Below are positions 25,451 through 39,367 of a DNA stretch of 64,000 bases, piece after piece. The DNA is taken from assembly GCF_022539315.1 (NCBI RefSeq), contig NC_066314.1, forward strand, positions 62,171,543 through 62,235,542, read 5' to 3'. The notes beneath the pieces are model-generated. The model was given only the letters and a program-made list of their open reading frames with translations, ran no database searches and was not told the origin of the DNA. Position 1 is the first letter of the stretch. Each line of letters opens with the position of its first letter. Source of the stretch: Serinus canaria (lineage: Eukaryota > Chordata > Aves > Passeriformes > Fringillidae). The position numbers and the translations under genes were made by a program.

Positions 25451-26883
25451 TGCTTTTTTTTCCAGATCTTTTGGCAAAAGTGCTTTGTTAGTTCAGGTAG
25501 GATAGAGTATATGCTGAAGCTGCTTTCAAGGCAGGGGCACACTTGCAGATTTGGTTTTGCCTTTATCCTTCATTGTTCCCTGTATAAAGGGAAAGTACTA
25601 CTTCACTCTATCGCTAGGGTAAATTCATTGACATTTGTATTCTATTTTGAACCTGCAAAGTTCTAGCAGAAGTACAAAAATTCTTTAGGAAATCAAAGTT
25701 TTTCCATCTCCAGATGGATATGCAGTCACTAGGGCAAAAAAGTCCTTAGACGTATTAGGAGGAGTAGATGATTTCCTGGGATAATGTAGTGTACAATGTA
25801 TTTGTCTGAAGGTTGCAATCAAACACTTCTATGCTGAGCACTTAAAAGGAGTTTATGAGGAAAGTATTGTCTGTAATGTTTGGATCTTGGAAGTCAATAA
25901 GGCATGAGACCACTTATTACATAATGAAGACACTGATTCTTTTCCTTCTCTCAAGAAGTGTGTGTTCTGCATAACTATGGATACAATTTTTTTGTTAAAT
26001 GCTTTAGTCATTTAATGACAGGCTGTGCATAATACTGTGAAATTCATAGGCCTGTGACCAAAATTAAGACTAATATTCTCTGATTTTAAGGAATTCCTAG
26101 ACACATCTTCAGTCACTGGTTCTTCCATTAAACTCTGTTTGCATTGCAGCATGCTTACAAGTGAGTTTAATTTACATATTCCTGTATTATTTGTTGTTAC
26201 ATAAAGTAATATTTTTAAATAATACTTATTCCTTATATTACAATGTACTTTGAATTATTGCAGTAAATTTAGGTGCAGTCAGTCTCATTTCAGTGGAGAC
26301 AAGGTCTAAGCCACAAGTAAGACATCCTAAAGAATTTTGTGAGAATTTAAATTAAATTTTCCTGGTTAGAAGACAAATAAAATGATAAGATATGCATTGT
26401 CTCCGACTTTCTGCAGTGATTATAATTTTTCTCATGTTTGGTTTTCATCCAGTATTGTTTGTGGTGCGTGTTTAGGCTTTGGCATCTTGCAAATGAGGTT
26501 AATAGAAAGGTAGAATTTACAGTACTTATTATCCACTGTCTGTTTCAGAATGCCTCTTAGAATATTTATTCAAATTCAGCCATCATTATTTTTAGCCTGC
26601 TTGGGAAATTATTAGCTTTCATCTGATGCCTCACATATTTATGCTAGAAATAAGAAGATTTCATACTAAGCGTATTAGTGTGTTTAACGTCAGAGGGGAA
26701 GCCAAGTCATTATGCCAATTCTCATTTTGAAGAGCTTTTAATAGTGATAACTTTTTCACAAGTAGTCAATAAGGTCCGTAAGCAAAACTTATACAAGTAA
26801 CTAAGGACCCTGACTTGTATTTCCAAAGATGCTGAGGTAACTAAAAACACAGGCATATTCCTGGAAGGATAAAAAAGCCAAAT

Positions 26884-26932
26884 CAAACAAAAACCAAACC
26901 AAACCAAAAAAACCCACCAAAACCAAAAAAAC
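26884..26932. repeat. A/C-rich simple repeat
   Basis: CAAACAAAAACCAAACCAAA and further AACC/AAAACC units form an A/C-only tract; the minus strand reads GGTTT repeats. Confidence 0.85.
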
Positions 26933-27214
26933 CTGCCTAGATTCACCTATCATTGATTTTAGTGGAAATTAGATACATAACTGCTTTTGAAAAATCTCCT
27001 AAGTGTCCCTCTGCCTCTTCAATACCTAAAAACCTGACTCATATGCCTTTAGGATCTTCAAAAATCTCACTGGCTATTCATGAGACTCCTGCTGCTTTTT
27101 GAAAATAGAGTTACACTCTATTACTCAAAAGTTAGTTTTCAATCTTTTACACATAGCCATCTTGCTGCCACAAAATCGAGACTAATTTAGGCATTTTTGC
27201 AAACAATTATGTGT

Positions 27215-28010
27215 GAATTTGGACAAATTACAGAGATGGGCAATCATCAGCTACATGAAGCTTAACAAGTCAGTGCTGGAGTGCGTACCTGGGATGGGAC
27301 AACCCTGGTTGTGTGAACAGACTGAGAGAGGCTGGAGAGGAGAGAGGGAGCTGGGGGTCCTGGTCAATGGCAAGTTCAACATGAGCCAGCAGTGCCCTGG
27401 CAGCCAGGAGGGCCAGTCCTGTCCTGGGGGCATTAGGCATAGCATGGCCAACAGGGCAAGAGAGGGATTGTCCTGCTCTGCTCTGGGCTGGGGTGGCCTC
27501 TCCTCCAGTGCTGGGGCACTTTTGGGTGCCACAATGTAAAACAGACATGAAGCTCTTAGAGAGTGTTCAGAGTAGGCCATGGGGATGGCGAAGGGCCTTG
27601 GGGAAGCTGTATGAGGAATGGCTGAGGGCACTTTGCTCAGCCTGGAGAGGAGAAGCCTGACAGGAGACCTCATTTCCCTACAATGCCCTTGTGAGGGGAA
27701 GAGGAGGGGCAGGCACTGATCCCTTCTCCATAGTGACCAGCGACAGGACTTGAGGAAACAACGTCAAGATGAGTAAAGGGAGGTTCTGGATAGATATTAG
27801 GGAAAGATTCTTCATCCAGTGGGTGATTGGGCACTGTAACAGGCTCCCCAGAGAAGTGGGCACAGCACCCTGCCTGACAGAGTTTAAGTATTTGGACAGT
27901 GCTCTCAGGCACATGGTGTGACTCTTGGAGTGTCCTCTGCAGGGTCAGGAGTTGGATTCAATGATCCTGAAGGTGTTGTTCCAACTCAGCACATTCTATG
28001 ATCCTATGAA
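27215..28010 (+). mobile_element. CR1 LINE 3' fragment, the longest in the window
   Basis: About 0.8 kb on the plus strand matches the CR1 ORF2 end and 3' UTR. It includes AACATGAGCCAGCAGTGCCC, GGCCAACAGGGCAAGAGAGG, TAGTGACCAGCGACAGGACT and the terminal TTGTTCCAACTCAGCACATT CTATGATCCTATG. Frames are broken. It lies in IGF1 intron 2 in antisense orientation to the gene. The other long copies in this intron, at 11845 and 24418, are also antisense. Confidence 0.88.
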
Positions 28011-29793
28011 GAACTGAATGGTAGATCTTAAAAATTACACTACAAACCTTTCAGGATGGTCTGAATAATGTTAAAAAAGGGGAGTTTTTTGATGTGCATG
28101 TATCCTTTTCAAATCGGGAACAAACAGTATCTATTGATTGCTCAAAAGAGCCTTTATTTGCTGTATTTATACACAGAAAGAAAAATATTAGAAGTTCAGC
28201 GGGTAGTGCTTAGGAAAAACAGGTGACTAGTAGGAAAGCAATGGGAATCCAGTCAAGGGAAAATATTTGTGGTGTAATGACACTTATGGCCAAAAGACCT
28301 AGGAAAATCGATGATCAATGTTTTCTTTAGTGAGCCTAGCACAGAGAGCTCATGAAATAGAATTCCTCAGACTAACCATACTATCGTCAATGAACTGAAC
28401 TAAAGCCATTTGAAGTTAACAGATAACCATGAGTGAGTATCCATGGAATCATAATTTTGGATTATGAAGGAACTTCTGGACAGGGCCAGCCTTGCTTATT
28501 AACATTACTATTTTCTCCTTCTCTGGCATTGGCTTTGTCCCTTCTTTATTATACTACATATCAGATTTTCCTTGACATTTTCTCTTTGCCACATGAAAAA
28601 GTAGAAATACACCTTAAAAATATTAGGTCCTAAAATAAGAAATAAGCAAGATATTTCCACCTGTTTCATAATTCAAATATAATCATTTTGCATTCAGAAT
28701 CTGTTGCAGGTTATTTGATTCTTGATGGGGGCAGAGAAAGTCTTATTTATTAAAGAAGTTTTGTCCTTTTTCACAGATCTGAATTTCGTCTGTTTCATAT
28801 CAGAGTATAAACTTCTATTTGAAAAGAACAGCAGACAGTAAGAATATCACCACTTACGAATTCTGCTCATTTTATTAGTCTTCATTTTAGTGATAACAGG
28901 AAATAGTTGTACTTTATTGCATCAAGTCCTATTGCTTTCAAAAACTAAAATGAAATGACTATGAAAGAAAAATTAGGGGAGTTGACTTAATGCCATTGTA
29001 GCTGCAGTTGTAGAATTTCATTCTATTTTTTTTCAAAAAGAAAAGGGTGAAATTCTGCAAAATGTCTTCCTTTTTTATTTATTTATTTTTCTTAATTCAA
29101 CAGGTTTTCTTGACCATTCTACCTTTTAAAATGTTTTTATCTTGGAATAGCTATAGTAAATCTAGTGTTTGTGATTCCTGAAATAGTGGTGGAATTCTTT
29201 AAGCATATGAAATAATTTTTGTTCCTCATATGAGAACACCCTTTATGTCTTTTAAATGCAGAAGGAAATGTGAAGTGACAGCATCATTTCTACCCCATTT
29301 TCCTCAAGCCAAACTAGCTGGGAATAGTACAATGCACAATACTAAGAACACCCTGAAATAAGCTAAGTCATATACATATTTATTCATAGCAAGTATAAAT
29401 AATTCTTTCTTGATTTTCGTGCTTGTTTTTTACTCTGCTTCAAAAAAATACGTGTACTGAAAAAGGACTATCAATGTCCAAACAACCTAAAGAACAGTTC
29501 CTGTGCCCAGAGATGTTTTGGCAATTTTAACTACTGTAACTACTGCTCCCTGCAAAGGGATCACTTTTGAGAAGATCATGAAATGCCAATGTCTTTGAAG
29601 TGGTTCTGTGCTTTTCTATATTGCCTTGGATGAAGAGGGGTACTGGAGTGAGGAAGGTAGAGATGCTTTGTGTTGTTTCAACTCACTGAATGGTTTACTG
29701 CCTCAGTGGGATTCTTTCTTAGCTCAGACACATTACTGCTTTTAGAGGTGAGCTCATTAGGTCAGCAGTAGCTATGTTTTAAATCTTCCAAGT

Positions 29794-30052
29794 GATAGAA
29801 TAGTTTGGGTTGAAAGAGACCTTTAAAGCTCACGTAATCCAGCCCCCTGCAATTAGCAAGAACATCTTCAACTAGATCAGGTTTCTCAGAGCCCCATCCA
29901 ACCTGACTTTGAATGTTTCATTGCCTGAGTATCTCCAAACTGTATTTGAGCATCATTCTGTGTCTTTCTCCATGATGATACCATGATAGAAGGCACTGCC
30001 CTCTAACAGAGAAAATCCTTCTTTAATGACATCTGATATTACCTGACTCTGT
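29794..30052 (-). mobile_element. CR1 LINE 3' fragment (minus strand)
   Basis: The plus strand begins with the reverse complement of the CR1 terminus (GATAGAATAGTTTGGGTTGA AAGAGACC), continues through AATCCAGCCCCCTGC and ends near AAAATCCTTCTTTAATGACA. About 260 bp remain; the copy is diverged and has no coding potential. Confidence 0.82.
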
Positions 30053-31385
30053 AGGTTGTAATTATTAGTGTTTTCTCAATATCTTTAAAACTGTTGGGAA
30101 ATGAATACTCATAGGAATAGAAACGATCTTGTCTGAACAGCAGTGTAAAAAACTGCTTCATTACTTATGCATGGAAAAGTTCACCTTGTTTTGCAGGAAT
30201 GAAACACCAAGGAGTTTTACTTGCTATAATACGTAAGAGTATATTCTATCTGTTCTATCAAGAAGGAAAAGATAGTTAAGCTTTTCCCTTGCACTTTTAC
30301 TCTGTCCAACTGGAGTGCTTTCTCCAACAGGATTCACACTTAGTCAGACTAAAGCCTGGGAGTTTTTAAGTGCTAGAGGAGCAGCTCTAACTGGTGTTAC
30401 CTGCATAAGGCACTTTCTGGGTCTTTGCTTAACTGCACTATACCATAGCAGCTAAATTAAGCTTGGATTTGCTTTGATCTAAAATGGGATCTGTATGAGT
30501 GCATTCTTACCTCTGCATGGAAGTTCATTGTATGGTTTTAAACAGATTATTTCTACCAAAATTTAGGCTCCCAATGGAAGGTCCTTACTCAACAGATTTA
30601 ACGAGCATAGGAGTACAATTGCTACAGCTCCCTTGCCTAATTTAGTGGAGAAAGAAAAGTGTGTCCTAGAGAAAATTCATAACTTAATGAGAGCTCTGAA
30701 AGTTTTTTAGTCCTCTCAGTGACTGCAGGATGAGCTTGAGTAGACTCCTAACTCAGAATCTTCATTTAAGTGACCAAAAATAGATGGACTGAATCTGAAC
30801 CAGAATTTCCTTATTTCAGGTCACAATCTCTTCAGTGTAAATCATTCAGCAAGTTCATTCTGTAGTGAACAAATTAAATGTTCACATACATTAAATGTTT
30901 TATGTCTAGGCAGGTCTGAATTTAGAAGTCTTTTGTCTGAAAAGACATGAAAGGAACAGTACAGTCAATAACATAAAATATAGATGAAATCTCTCTGAAT
31001 ACATCTATTTTTCTGTATATAAATCATGGAGGTATAATAACATCACCTATGCTTCCTACACCTCTATCCTCTCTTGAAAATATGACCAAAACCCCAAAAA
31101 ACCACCACCAAAAACCATCATAAGTAATGCTTTTACATTACTGAATTCCAAAATATAAGTAGGATTGTAATGCAAATTGTCTCAACTAGTGCCTCTGTTT
31201 TTCATTCAGTGCCCATTGATTTGGAGAAAAATGCCAGAAACAATTAGAAAAAACACCCAAGAAGTGTTCTAAAAGCAAATATATATGGTGTTTTTGCATT
31301 TAATCTTAGCTATATATTTCAGAAATAAACATGGCTTTTATTCAGGACATGTATTTGCCAATAATACATTTGATTAAACTAGGAA

Positions 31386-31465
31386 AATTAGACATACTAT
31401 CAGTAGCTTGCTCCCAAATTACACAAGAAGAAATTAGATACATTTTCAGTAGCTTGCTCTCAAAT
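31386..31465. repeat. Diverged direct duplication of about 35 bp
   Basis: The segments 31386-31420 and 31432-31465 both begin AATTAGA and end in a near-identical TCAGTAGCTTGCTC(C/T)CAAATT. Confidence 0.85.
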
Positions 31466-33432
31466 TTCTACAGTCTATGAGTCACCAGATTCTTCCTGCC
31501 AAACTAAATATGTCTGTAAAAGGCTGGAAACTTTAATGGAAAGAAACCTAAAACTTGAAATACGTAGGAAAAACTAAGTTTTTTTCATGGAAGACCTGTT
31601 GACTAGTAATTCAGGAATTTGGGGGATATAGAAACAAATTATTGCAACAATATTATTATTTATCCACAGAAGTTTAAGAAGCGTGTTCAATTTAAACCTG
31701 CTATGTTAACCAAAAATAATTGTCCTTATTAGCTTTTATGCAATCTGAAGTAATCAATGAAGACTTACAAAAAGAAGCTGTAAAGCTTTAATTATAAGAG
31801 TAGAAGTTCATATCCAGTAATTTTCACGGGGCTGACTTAAAAGAAACCTTCAGTATAGGTAATGGAAGTCCGAAAAACATCCCTCTTGTAAATTGGATTT
31901 ATTATGTGTGGTCTGGAACAGCCTTCAAAGATAATTAGGAATGTACTCATCTTTTTCACATCCACAAGCAGAATGACATCTTCCCTACAATATTCTCCAT
32001 GACACTTAGACATTTTATACCTTTGCATAAACCATACATTTTATAATTTTCTTTAGAATACAGAGTTTGTGTGTGTAATTTAAGATTTCATCCATTGCCT
32101 TAGAAGGATATGGCTGTTAATGAACCTTCTTTTGAAGTCAAACCAATTTTCAGTTGGATTTGTTTTACTTAGAACCTACTGTTTATAAGATTTGGGGGTA
32201 TTAAGTGTTTACTTTTTTGGAGATAGAAATAGTGTTCCTAGAATATTTATTTTCAGAAAGAAAACAGTCCACTGAGCTGGATTGAATAAGAATGGTCTGA
32301 GCCAAACCCTTCTTTTTTCTGCATACTCAGCCTTGTGTAAATTTCTGCACAATACACAAAGACACAAACAATATAAACAAATAGTTCTGTATAAAAAAAT
32401 CATATAATTTTGTATAAGTCATATAGGTTTGTGTAAGTCATAATTTCCCAAAGGAAGTGTTTTAACAGGACACTTTTTCCCTACTTCCACACTTTTATGG
32501 GCACATAAGGAAGCAGAAGGCCCTGCTGTCTGGAAGCATCCTCTTGCTCTAGAAGAGATATATTACATAAATGGGAAGACTGGGATCACAGCTGAATTTC
32601 AGAAAAGGTTTGGGAAATATTTAAATATGCTGTAGACTCAAGGAAAAAAAAAGAGGCAAGAGACACATGAGCCCTAGAAAGTTTCTTTGATAAAAGGAAG
32701 CCATTCAAGTTTTCACTATTAAAGGATTTAACATGAGATAAGCAAATGCATTCTGCTCTGCCTAGTAAGAGTAAGGACATTGAAAACATAAAATTTCTCT
32801 GCATATGGGATTCAATCAGAAAACACAGAAAGTATCTCAGACTAGGGCTGGATTTTTGTAAGTATTTAAGTAACTTTCCTCCAGCTGGACTCACCCACAA
32901 GTCATTATATAGTATGCCCCTCCAAAGACTGTGGATGTGTTAGAATTTTTTTCTCAGAACCCCATTTACTGATGCAAACTTGAAATATGGCCATCATTAC
33001 TTAAATGTTGGACCCAGCATTGGGGCTTTATCTTTCATAATGGTTTTGCACTGAATGCACCACATAGAAAGTAGGCATTAATGGCTTTTCCTTCCTCTCG
33101 ACATTGAAGTTCCTGTGGTTATTACCAGAGATAAATTTAGCATAATTTCTTCACTAAGTATACATTTGTGGTACTTGTCTTGATTTCTGGACTGAGAAAT
33201 TACTAACTGTTGGTTATTTCTTGCATTTGTTGTCATATTTTTGGACAATTAAGCTTGGATATGGTTTAATAAGCAAGCCCAGATCCATCCTTTGTTAGCA
33301 AAGCTCCGAGGTGACTTCAAGTCTCTATTTGATTTTCAGTGATGTGAAAGGGTTTGAAACGTGCCTAAGAGCTAAAGTGCTGAATAAACCCTAGAGAAAT
33401 GGCTCTGTGAATTCCTGCCTTTGGAATGAGCA

Positions 33433-33494
33433 CTGTGCATGGAATGCCCTCCATGCACAGGTAGTAAATGCAAAAGGTTTTCTTTAACCTTTTG
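33433..33494. repeat. Two adjacent short hairpins
   Basis: The first is CTGTGCATGGA at 33433-33443 with its complement at 33450-33460 (11 bp, 6-nt spacer). The second is CAAAAGGTT at 33471-33479 with AACCTTTTG at 33486-33494 (9 bp, 6-nt spacer). Both are exact. Confidence 0.85.
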
Positions 33495-36400
33495 TGTGTG
33501 GTTCTGCTGGACGGAACGATTTGCTCTGTGACTCCTGCAGCTGTTGATTGAGGATCACAAATGCTTTATTGATACCAGAACAAACAAGGAGGTCCATATG
33601 CAAAGGTTTTGGCTGATTTCACAGAGCATGTGCCAGGAGCTGAAGTCAGGGAAGGGTTTTTCTCAGTATTTAAGATTCAGTGGAAAAGTAAGAGGGGCAG
33701 CTATGCCAAGAATTAATGTTGATCGTGCCAAACGCTTCTTTGAGTGACTTTATCCAACATGAGACTAAACAGTGTATTAAATACACATCTAGCAGTTAGG
33801 GAATCAAATGTCAAGTAACAGCTTTCTGTTATTTGAGACCAAATTTGAAGCTTGGTCTAGTGCATAAAAAAAGGTAAACATCATAAAAAGCATTAGCAAC
33901 TAACATCTACCCTCTAAAAAGGACATATATAAATTGAATTTCTGGAGAAAATGTACTTATTTGGTTTTGATAATAGGCACTTTTTACAGAGAGGTTTCTT
34001 CTTGAAATTTTGATCAATGATTTGTTTCCAGTCACTTCTTTAAAATTTTCATCATTAGTGCATTCCCTCTTAAGGAAAAGTTTGAAAAATTATAAAATCC
34101 TTGGAGACCTGAGAAACTAGCTGTAGAGACCTGTTTGCAGGGACTAAATTTAGTGTCTATCAGAGGCTATCTCCTCCTAGACTTTGCAATCCATTGAGAA
34201 AGAAGACAGAACCTCTCTCTCTGTTATTAAGAAGGTAACTTAAGGAGATTAACCTCACTAAACTAAGGCTAATCTTTATGAAAAACTCCTTACCCTTTCT
34301 TAATGTGGTAAAAAATGAGAAAATTCTTTCAAAGACTGGCTTATTTTCAGAGATCTTCCTCAATGTTTACTACCAAGGGCAACAGAGCACACACCAAACT
34401 TGTGTCAGCTCTTTGACTATACAGTGATATCATTCCAGAAGCCAGAACTGTTTTCTTTCTTATACAGATCTATCAGTAGGTGTGCCTATAGTTCTGGTTC
34501 CTGAGCACTGACCCTGCAGATCTGGATAAAGCACACCTGAGCTCCTTTCCAGGTTAGCTTTCTTGTAAGAGGTAGGAAACCTAGGGATAGTTAGAGGAAT
34601 ACACTCAAATCTTCCATAGATACAATATTTGGACATGAATGGGGCATGTAGCCAGACCAAGGAACTTGAAAACACTCTCAGATCTTGCTGTGTGAACACA
34701 GCCAAGATGACCAGCATATGTTTGCAAAGATTTGTAAGACTGTCAGTGACACCAGAGTCTGTGTGTGTCCATGGCAGCTTTTCAGCATGCCTCTGCTGGG
34801 CTTCTAACATTAACATTCCTTTCAATCAGGGATGCAGAGAGGAGCTAATGACTCATAGCTCCTACAGGTATGGAGTACTTAAAGAACTGAGTGCCATGCC
34901 ATCTCTTGTAATTATGCTGATAGGTTTGACAGGCCTAGAAACTTTAATAACATCTTAAAAGCAGACTTCCTGAAGTAAACAAGAAGCTCTTAACTAGAGG
35001 GAAATGGGAGAAGCAAAACATAATTGCCTATTGCTCTCCTACTTGTTTCCTCTTTTCTAAGGCAGCAATTCCTCCCCATATACCTTAGTTCTACAAAGCA
35101 ATGGGATCTCATGACAGCTCTCATCACCCAAAATTATGTTCATAGGCTTATCCTGATTTTCTGATGATTATAAACTAATAGTCATACGTTGTGCACAGCT
35201 GGGGATTTTCCCAAGGACAGCACACAATTTTGATTGTCTTAGTGGACAAAAAAAAATGTAGTAAAAATCTGCAGTAATTCTCCTCAAAGCAGTTGACACA
35301 GGGAACATTAAGCTGGATGCCAGAAAAGCCCATTTTTTATGGGATTCACTGTTTTACACATGGAAGCATGTGCTAGGTCAGTCGCCGTTCTCTGAAGAAT
35401 ATCAGAGGAGCTCCAGTGTCTCAGGTACCTAAATTCAGCTCTTTTCTTTTTTATGCAAGGGGTGGTTCAGAAGATCCACCATAAGACTAAAGCAGTGGTT
35501 TTAGCAGAAAAAAAAGGTGGAGTTTTAATTAATGAAGTTGACTGTCATGGTTTCAAATAAGTATATCCATCTAACTTGGGCTTTAGAAATTAGAAGACTG
35601 AAAATGGCTATGGAATTAAGAAATCTCTTTGTTTTTTGGCACTTGTGTATTATTAGCAAGATTGCTCTGTATTTGTTGTAAAGGAAAAGGTGTATTTTCA
35701 ATGGAGAAGATAAAAAAGAATAAAGTATTTTCTCCTTGGAACAAACTACTAGATCTCATGGTAGTAATAGCCCTGAGAAAACAGCATGAGCAAGAATGAA
35801 TGATTGTTCAGCAAATTCAACATTTATGAATAATTTTTTTTTAGAGTAATCTATGAAGAAAATTTCTGTGATAAGACTAGACTATTCCAATAAAAATGTC
35901 CCTCTTAGGCTTTCAATTTTGTAAGCTTCCTGTAATTTCTCTTTTAATTTTTTCCAACATTCTCTCCTCTCAGCGTTGTTTTGTAATGAGCATACCATGG
36001 TAGACCTTTCTGGACATTAAAATTTAAGTGAATGTCAAAGCCATCCCACTTGACTTCATGACTGTTGAATCCAGAGGTTTTGAGTTTGGAGAAACATTGA
36101 GTAAAGCTGTGTTTAAGTGAAGCCACTTTTATAGTTGTGGCCAGGTTCTCTGTCACCTTCTCCTAAGGAAACCTAGCACACATGAACCTGAGGGGCAGAA
36201 GTCCTCCTAGAGAGATATCCTTTGATCAAAGGTGGCAACAATCTGCTTTTCTCTGGTAAATCATAGGAGACAAAAAGCTGTCTGAGGAGTAGCCAGTGCT
36301 GGTTGGAGTTAAATGTGACCAAGGAAAAAAAGCAGATGCTCAGTTTGGGGATTTGTGCTGTGTTTTCCCCTAAAAAGCTTTGAAAAGTGCTCCTTGTCAG

Positions 36401-37205
36401 TCTATCAAGACAAAAGAGAGTGGTAGAAATCACAATTTACTTTCTCTTGAAGTCAGTACTTCTTCCTTGTGTGTGCTAAGCAGCTGGGGCATCTCCTCAG
36501 AAGCTGTAGAATTTCCTTTTTTAGCTGGAAAGTTGGGCAGAGTAGACTATATAAAGGAAATTTTTGTCTTCCAGTCCTAGCCATAGATACAGCCTTGTGT
36601 CTGGGAAGTACAGAGTTTCAACAGAAAGTGATACAATTATTTCTAACTTCACTTTCACCCACAACTCCCAAGGAATAGTCAGAAGCTTTGACCTTGACTC
36701 TGAACCAGGAATTCCACCTCAGCCAAAAGGTATTCTTTATATTTGGGGTCTCTAGTGAAATACAGAATGATGGAAGAAAAAAAAATCCTCACAGCTATTT
36801 CCTGTGCAAGTTAAAGGCAAATACTACATTGATTATACTTTATTTAAAGGAACCAGAGTATGAGAAAAGAAGCCTTAAAATACTGCTTTTATTGACATAC
36901 TCTTTAAAACAAAAGAAAAATTTCATTGAGTTTTTACCTCTGCAAATGATATGGCATTCTTAAAAAGTCCCAAGAAATTAGGCAACATTTTTAACTTCTA
37001 ATAGTATGCTGCATTCTGAAGTACATTTGATATGAGTATCTCAATTTGTTTTACCAATGTTATTGGGATTACTTTTCTCTAGCTCTGTATTTTAGATTGA
37101 ACTCTAACAAATAAGAGGGAGAGAGTTAAAACAGTTTAAGTTTCTTCCTGATAAATAAGAAGTAGCCAGGTAGAACACACACATTACTTGTCATCCAAGG
37201 GGCCA

Positions 37206-37233
37206 CAGTAATGTCAGCTTCATGACATTACTG
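37206..37233. repeat. 11-bp inverted repeat
   Basis: CAGTAATGTCA at 37206-37216 is followed by GCTTCA and then TGACATTACTG at 37223-37233, an exact complement. Confidence 0.85.
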
Positions 37234-39210
37234 TTGAGTGATGCAAGGGCAGGCTATTGATTGCAACTGTGCAGGACTCCTAAAACAGGGTGGTCATTCC
37301 TAAGTAAAACCTTCCACAGTTTTCCATAGAAAACAAGGTCAACACTTATGGTGTCGTTAAATTATTTTTAGTGAAAACTCAGAATGTCAGAAAACAACAA
37401 AGACTAGAGAGAAAGTCTAAAGTGACAGCAGGTAAAGGTCAAGATTGCAAAGGTAAAGATCTCCTTTGTAACATTGGAAACCATCACAGTATTTTAAATT
37501 AAGGATGACCTAGCTTAGGGTAGAGGTTTGAAACAGATTGTGAAACGTTAGAATAACTGAGATTGAAAGCAAAGAGAGTTATTGCTAATGATTAGCATTT
37601 CACATGACCTCTTACCTTGAGGATCACAAAGTACACCTAACAGTAGGTCTGATTGCTGGGCAGTAACAGCTGCTCTTGTGGAAAGCAAGCATGAGAGGTC
37701 TCTGAACCAGCAGCAAGCATTTTGCTGGTAGAAAAATACCTGAGAAACGTACACAGTAAAAGAACAATTGCTCTGCTGTTCTAAGGATGTATTGTCTCAT
37801 TGTTTTCTGGTGCAGAAACAGGAGGGGGAGATGACAGTCTTTACATGCACTCCAGCAATAAAACATTTGTAGGACACTCAAATTATCCCTAACTCTTCTG
37901 CTAATAAATGCAACAGACTTTGGTGCATAAATGAACACCTGATGACTTTGTAGGAAAATGTATATTCCTGAATGAGAGATTCCAGTACTTTTAAGACTGT
38001 GTTTACCACCAGAATACTAAGTTAAACAGCACCCTGGAGTAGGTGCCTACTCACAGGAGTTGAGGTGTTAAATACACAAAAGAAGGGTTCTTTTGTGAAT
38101 AGTGGATTACTTTGCATATGTAAAACTAAGGTTCCAAAATGAACTTTAATATAATGTGCCAAGAAGATAGTGAAAATCTCTACAATTTATATGTTGAGGA
38201 GATTAGAATTTTCTTTAATTTAGAAGTGCAAAAATCTGAATTTGTTTTTATTACAAGGAGAAAACATTGAAAGCAGTGACTCCATGAAGAGAAATAAATA
38301 GGAATAGAGGGGGTATGATCAGAAAACCACAAATGGTAGCATAGAAGACAAGAAGTTTCAGTCATGAAGGAATATCAAGGATATCAGAGAAGCACATATT
38401 GTTACTAAAAGTAAATGCTAGCTTCAGAGGCTATAGGAGCACAAATTCTATCATCATATTTTGAAAAAATGTATTAATGAATGTATTCAGAATGAATATA
38501 TTCCTTACTAAAAGTTTCATTAACTTTGTTTTTTAAGTGGCAAATAGCTGAAAATCAGAAATAGATTTCTATTACATAAAAGTTGAATATTTCTTGATCC
38601 TCACTATTTTAGAGTTAATTTTATCTGTTGCCTGTGCTGGTGTTAGTCTTTATTATCTCACCATGCATGAATTTTCCTCCACCTGTACTTAAATGATGAA
38701 GCATGTGGATACTTGGATGCAGTAACCTTCTGCTTGCTGCCTTCCAGCTCTTCATTTTTTTTAAACCAGATGTTGAAGCTTAGTGTGTTTTTAATATGAA
38801 AAAGTGTGTACTTAAAGTGTTTACCAGTAGTCTGACATAACAGGTACATGTAGTTCTGCCTCATGAGTGTCTTGGGTTTAGTATGTGCTCTTATTCATTT
38901 AATTTCAGTGACAGGTCACTGAAAAGCAGGAACACAGCAGGTGAAATAGTGACAGCTGGAAAGTGATGAAAAACAATAGCAAGTCTGGAGATAAAAATTT
39001 AACAGAAAGTCAGAGAGGTTTACAAAGGCACAACATTATTCTTCACTGAGGCTTTATGGTAGCTGAAGGCTTGAGCATCTTCTAGGTATGGGATACCAGT
39101 CCTAGTTGGCAGCCTGGATGATCATAGCTAAGCTCATTTCCAGCAGTTGCAGACTCCAGTGGATTACATGAAAGTGTTTAGCAGTTAAATGAAAGAAAGG
39201 GGGGACTTAC

Positions 39211-39367
39211 TGAAGTAAAAGCCTCTGTCTCCACACACGAACTGAAGAGCATCAACCAGCTCAGCACCACAGAGTGTTTCTGGGCCAGCAGCAACAGAAC
39301 TGGTTAAGGTAAGCAAACACAGGCCAAGGTAGAAGAAATGGATGTAGGACACAGTGTGCATCTTCAC
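39211..39367 (-). CDS. IGF1: IGF1 exon 2: signal peptide core and most of the B-domain
   Basis: This 157-bp exon has the same length as the homologous human exon. Its acceptor is a good pyrimidine tract ending ccttggcag (AG at 39369-39368), and its donor is A|GTAAGT with the intron starting at 39210. It encodes [20 protein letters not shown] and the rest of the signal peptide, then mature IGF-1 from Gly1 ([11 protein letters not shown]) to Phe25, leaving one base of the Ser26 codon. The hydrophobic signal core and the cleavage context SSVAA|GPE are visible. Cys6 and Cys18, which form interchain-type disulfides with the A-domain, are present, as is the receptor-binding region around residues 21-25 (RGFYF). 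The signal peptide has SSVAA where I recall SSAAA in chicken. Intron 2 splits codon 26 after its first base, the conserved phase for insulin-like growth factor genes. Confidence 0.98.

Larger units (their letters stand above)
4394..39210 (-). other. IGF1: IGF1 intron 2 (34.8 kb)
   Basis: This large intron lies between the B-domain exon and the C/A-domain exon and is also the longest intron seen in this window. It carries CR1 fragments (about 11845-12497, 19568-19626, 24418-25037, 27215-28010 and 29794-30052), several poly-T or A/C-rich simple tracts, three sets of hairpins (24305-24383, 33433-33494, 37206-37233) and an unidentified repeat present twice (22663 and 25254). Outside these I see AT-rich sequence with only short chance frames. 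No nested gene, tRNA or recognisable structured RNA was found. Confidence 0.9.

Noticed and set aside
27251..27673. 140-residue minus-strand open frame
   Set aside because: It lies antisense within a CR1 fragment, so it is a shadow of the mobile element.
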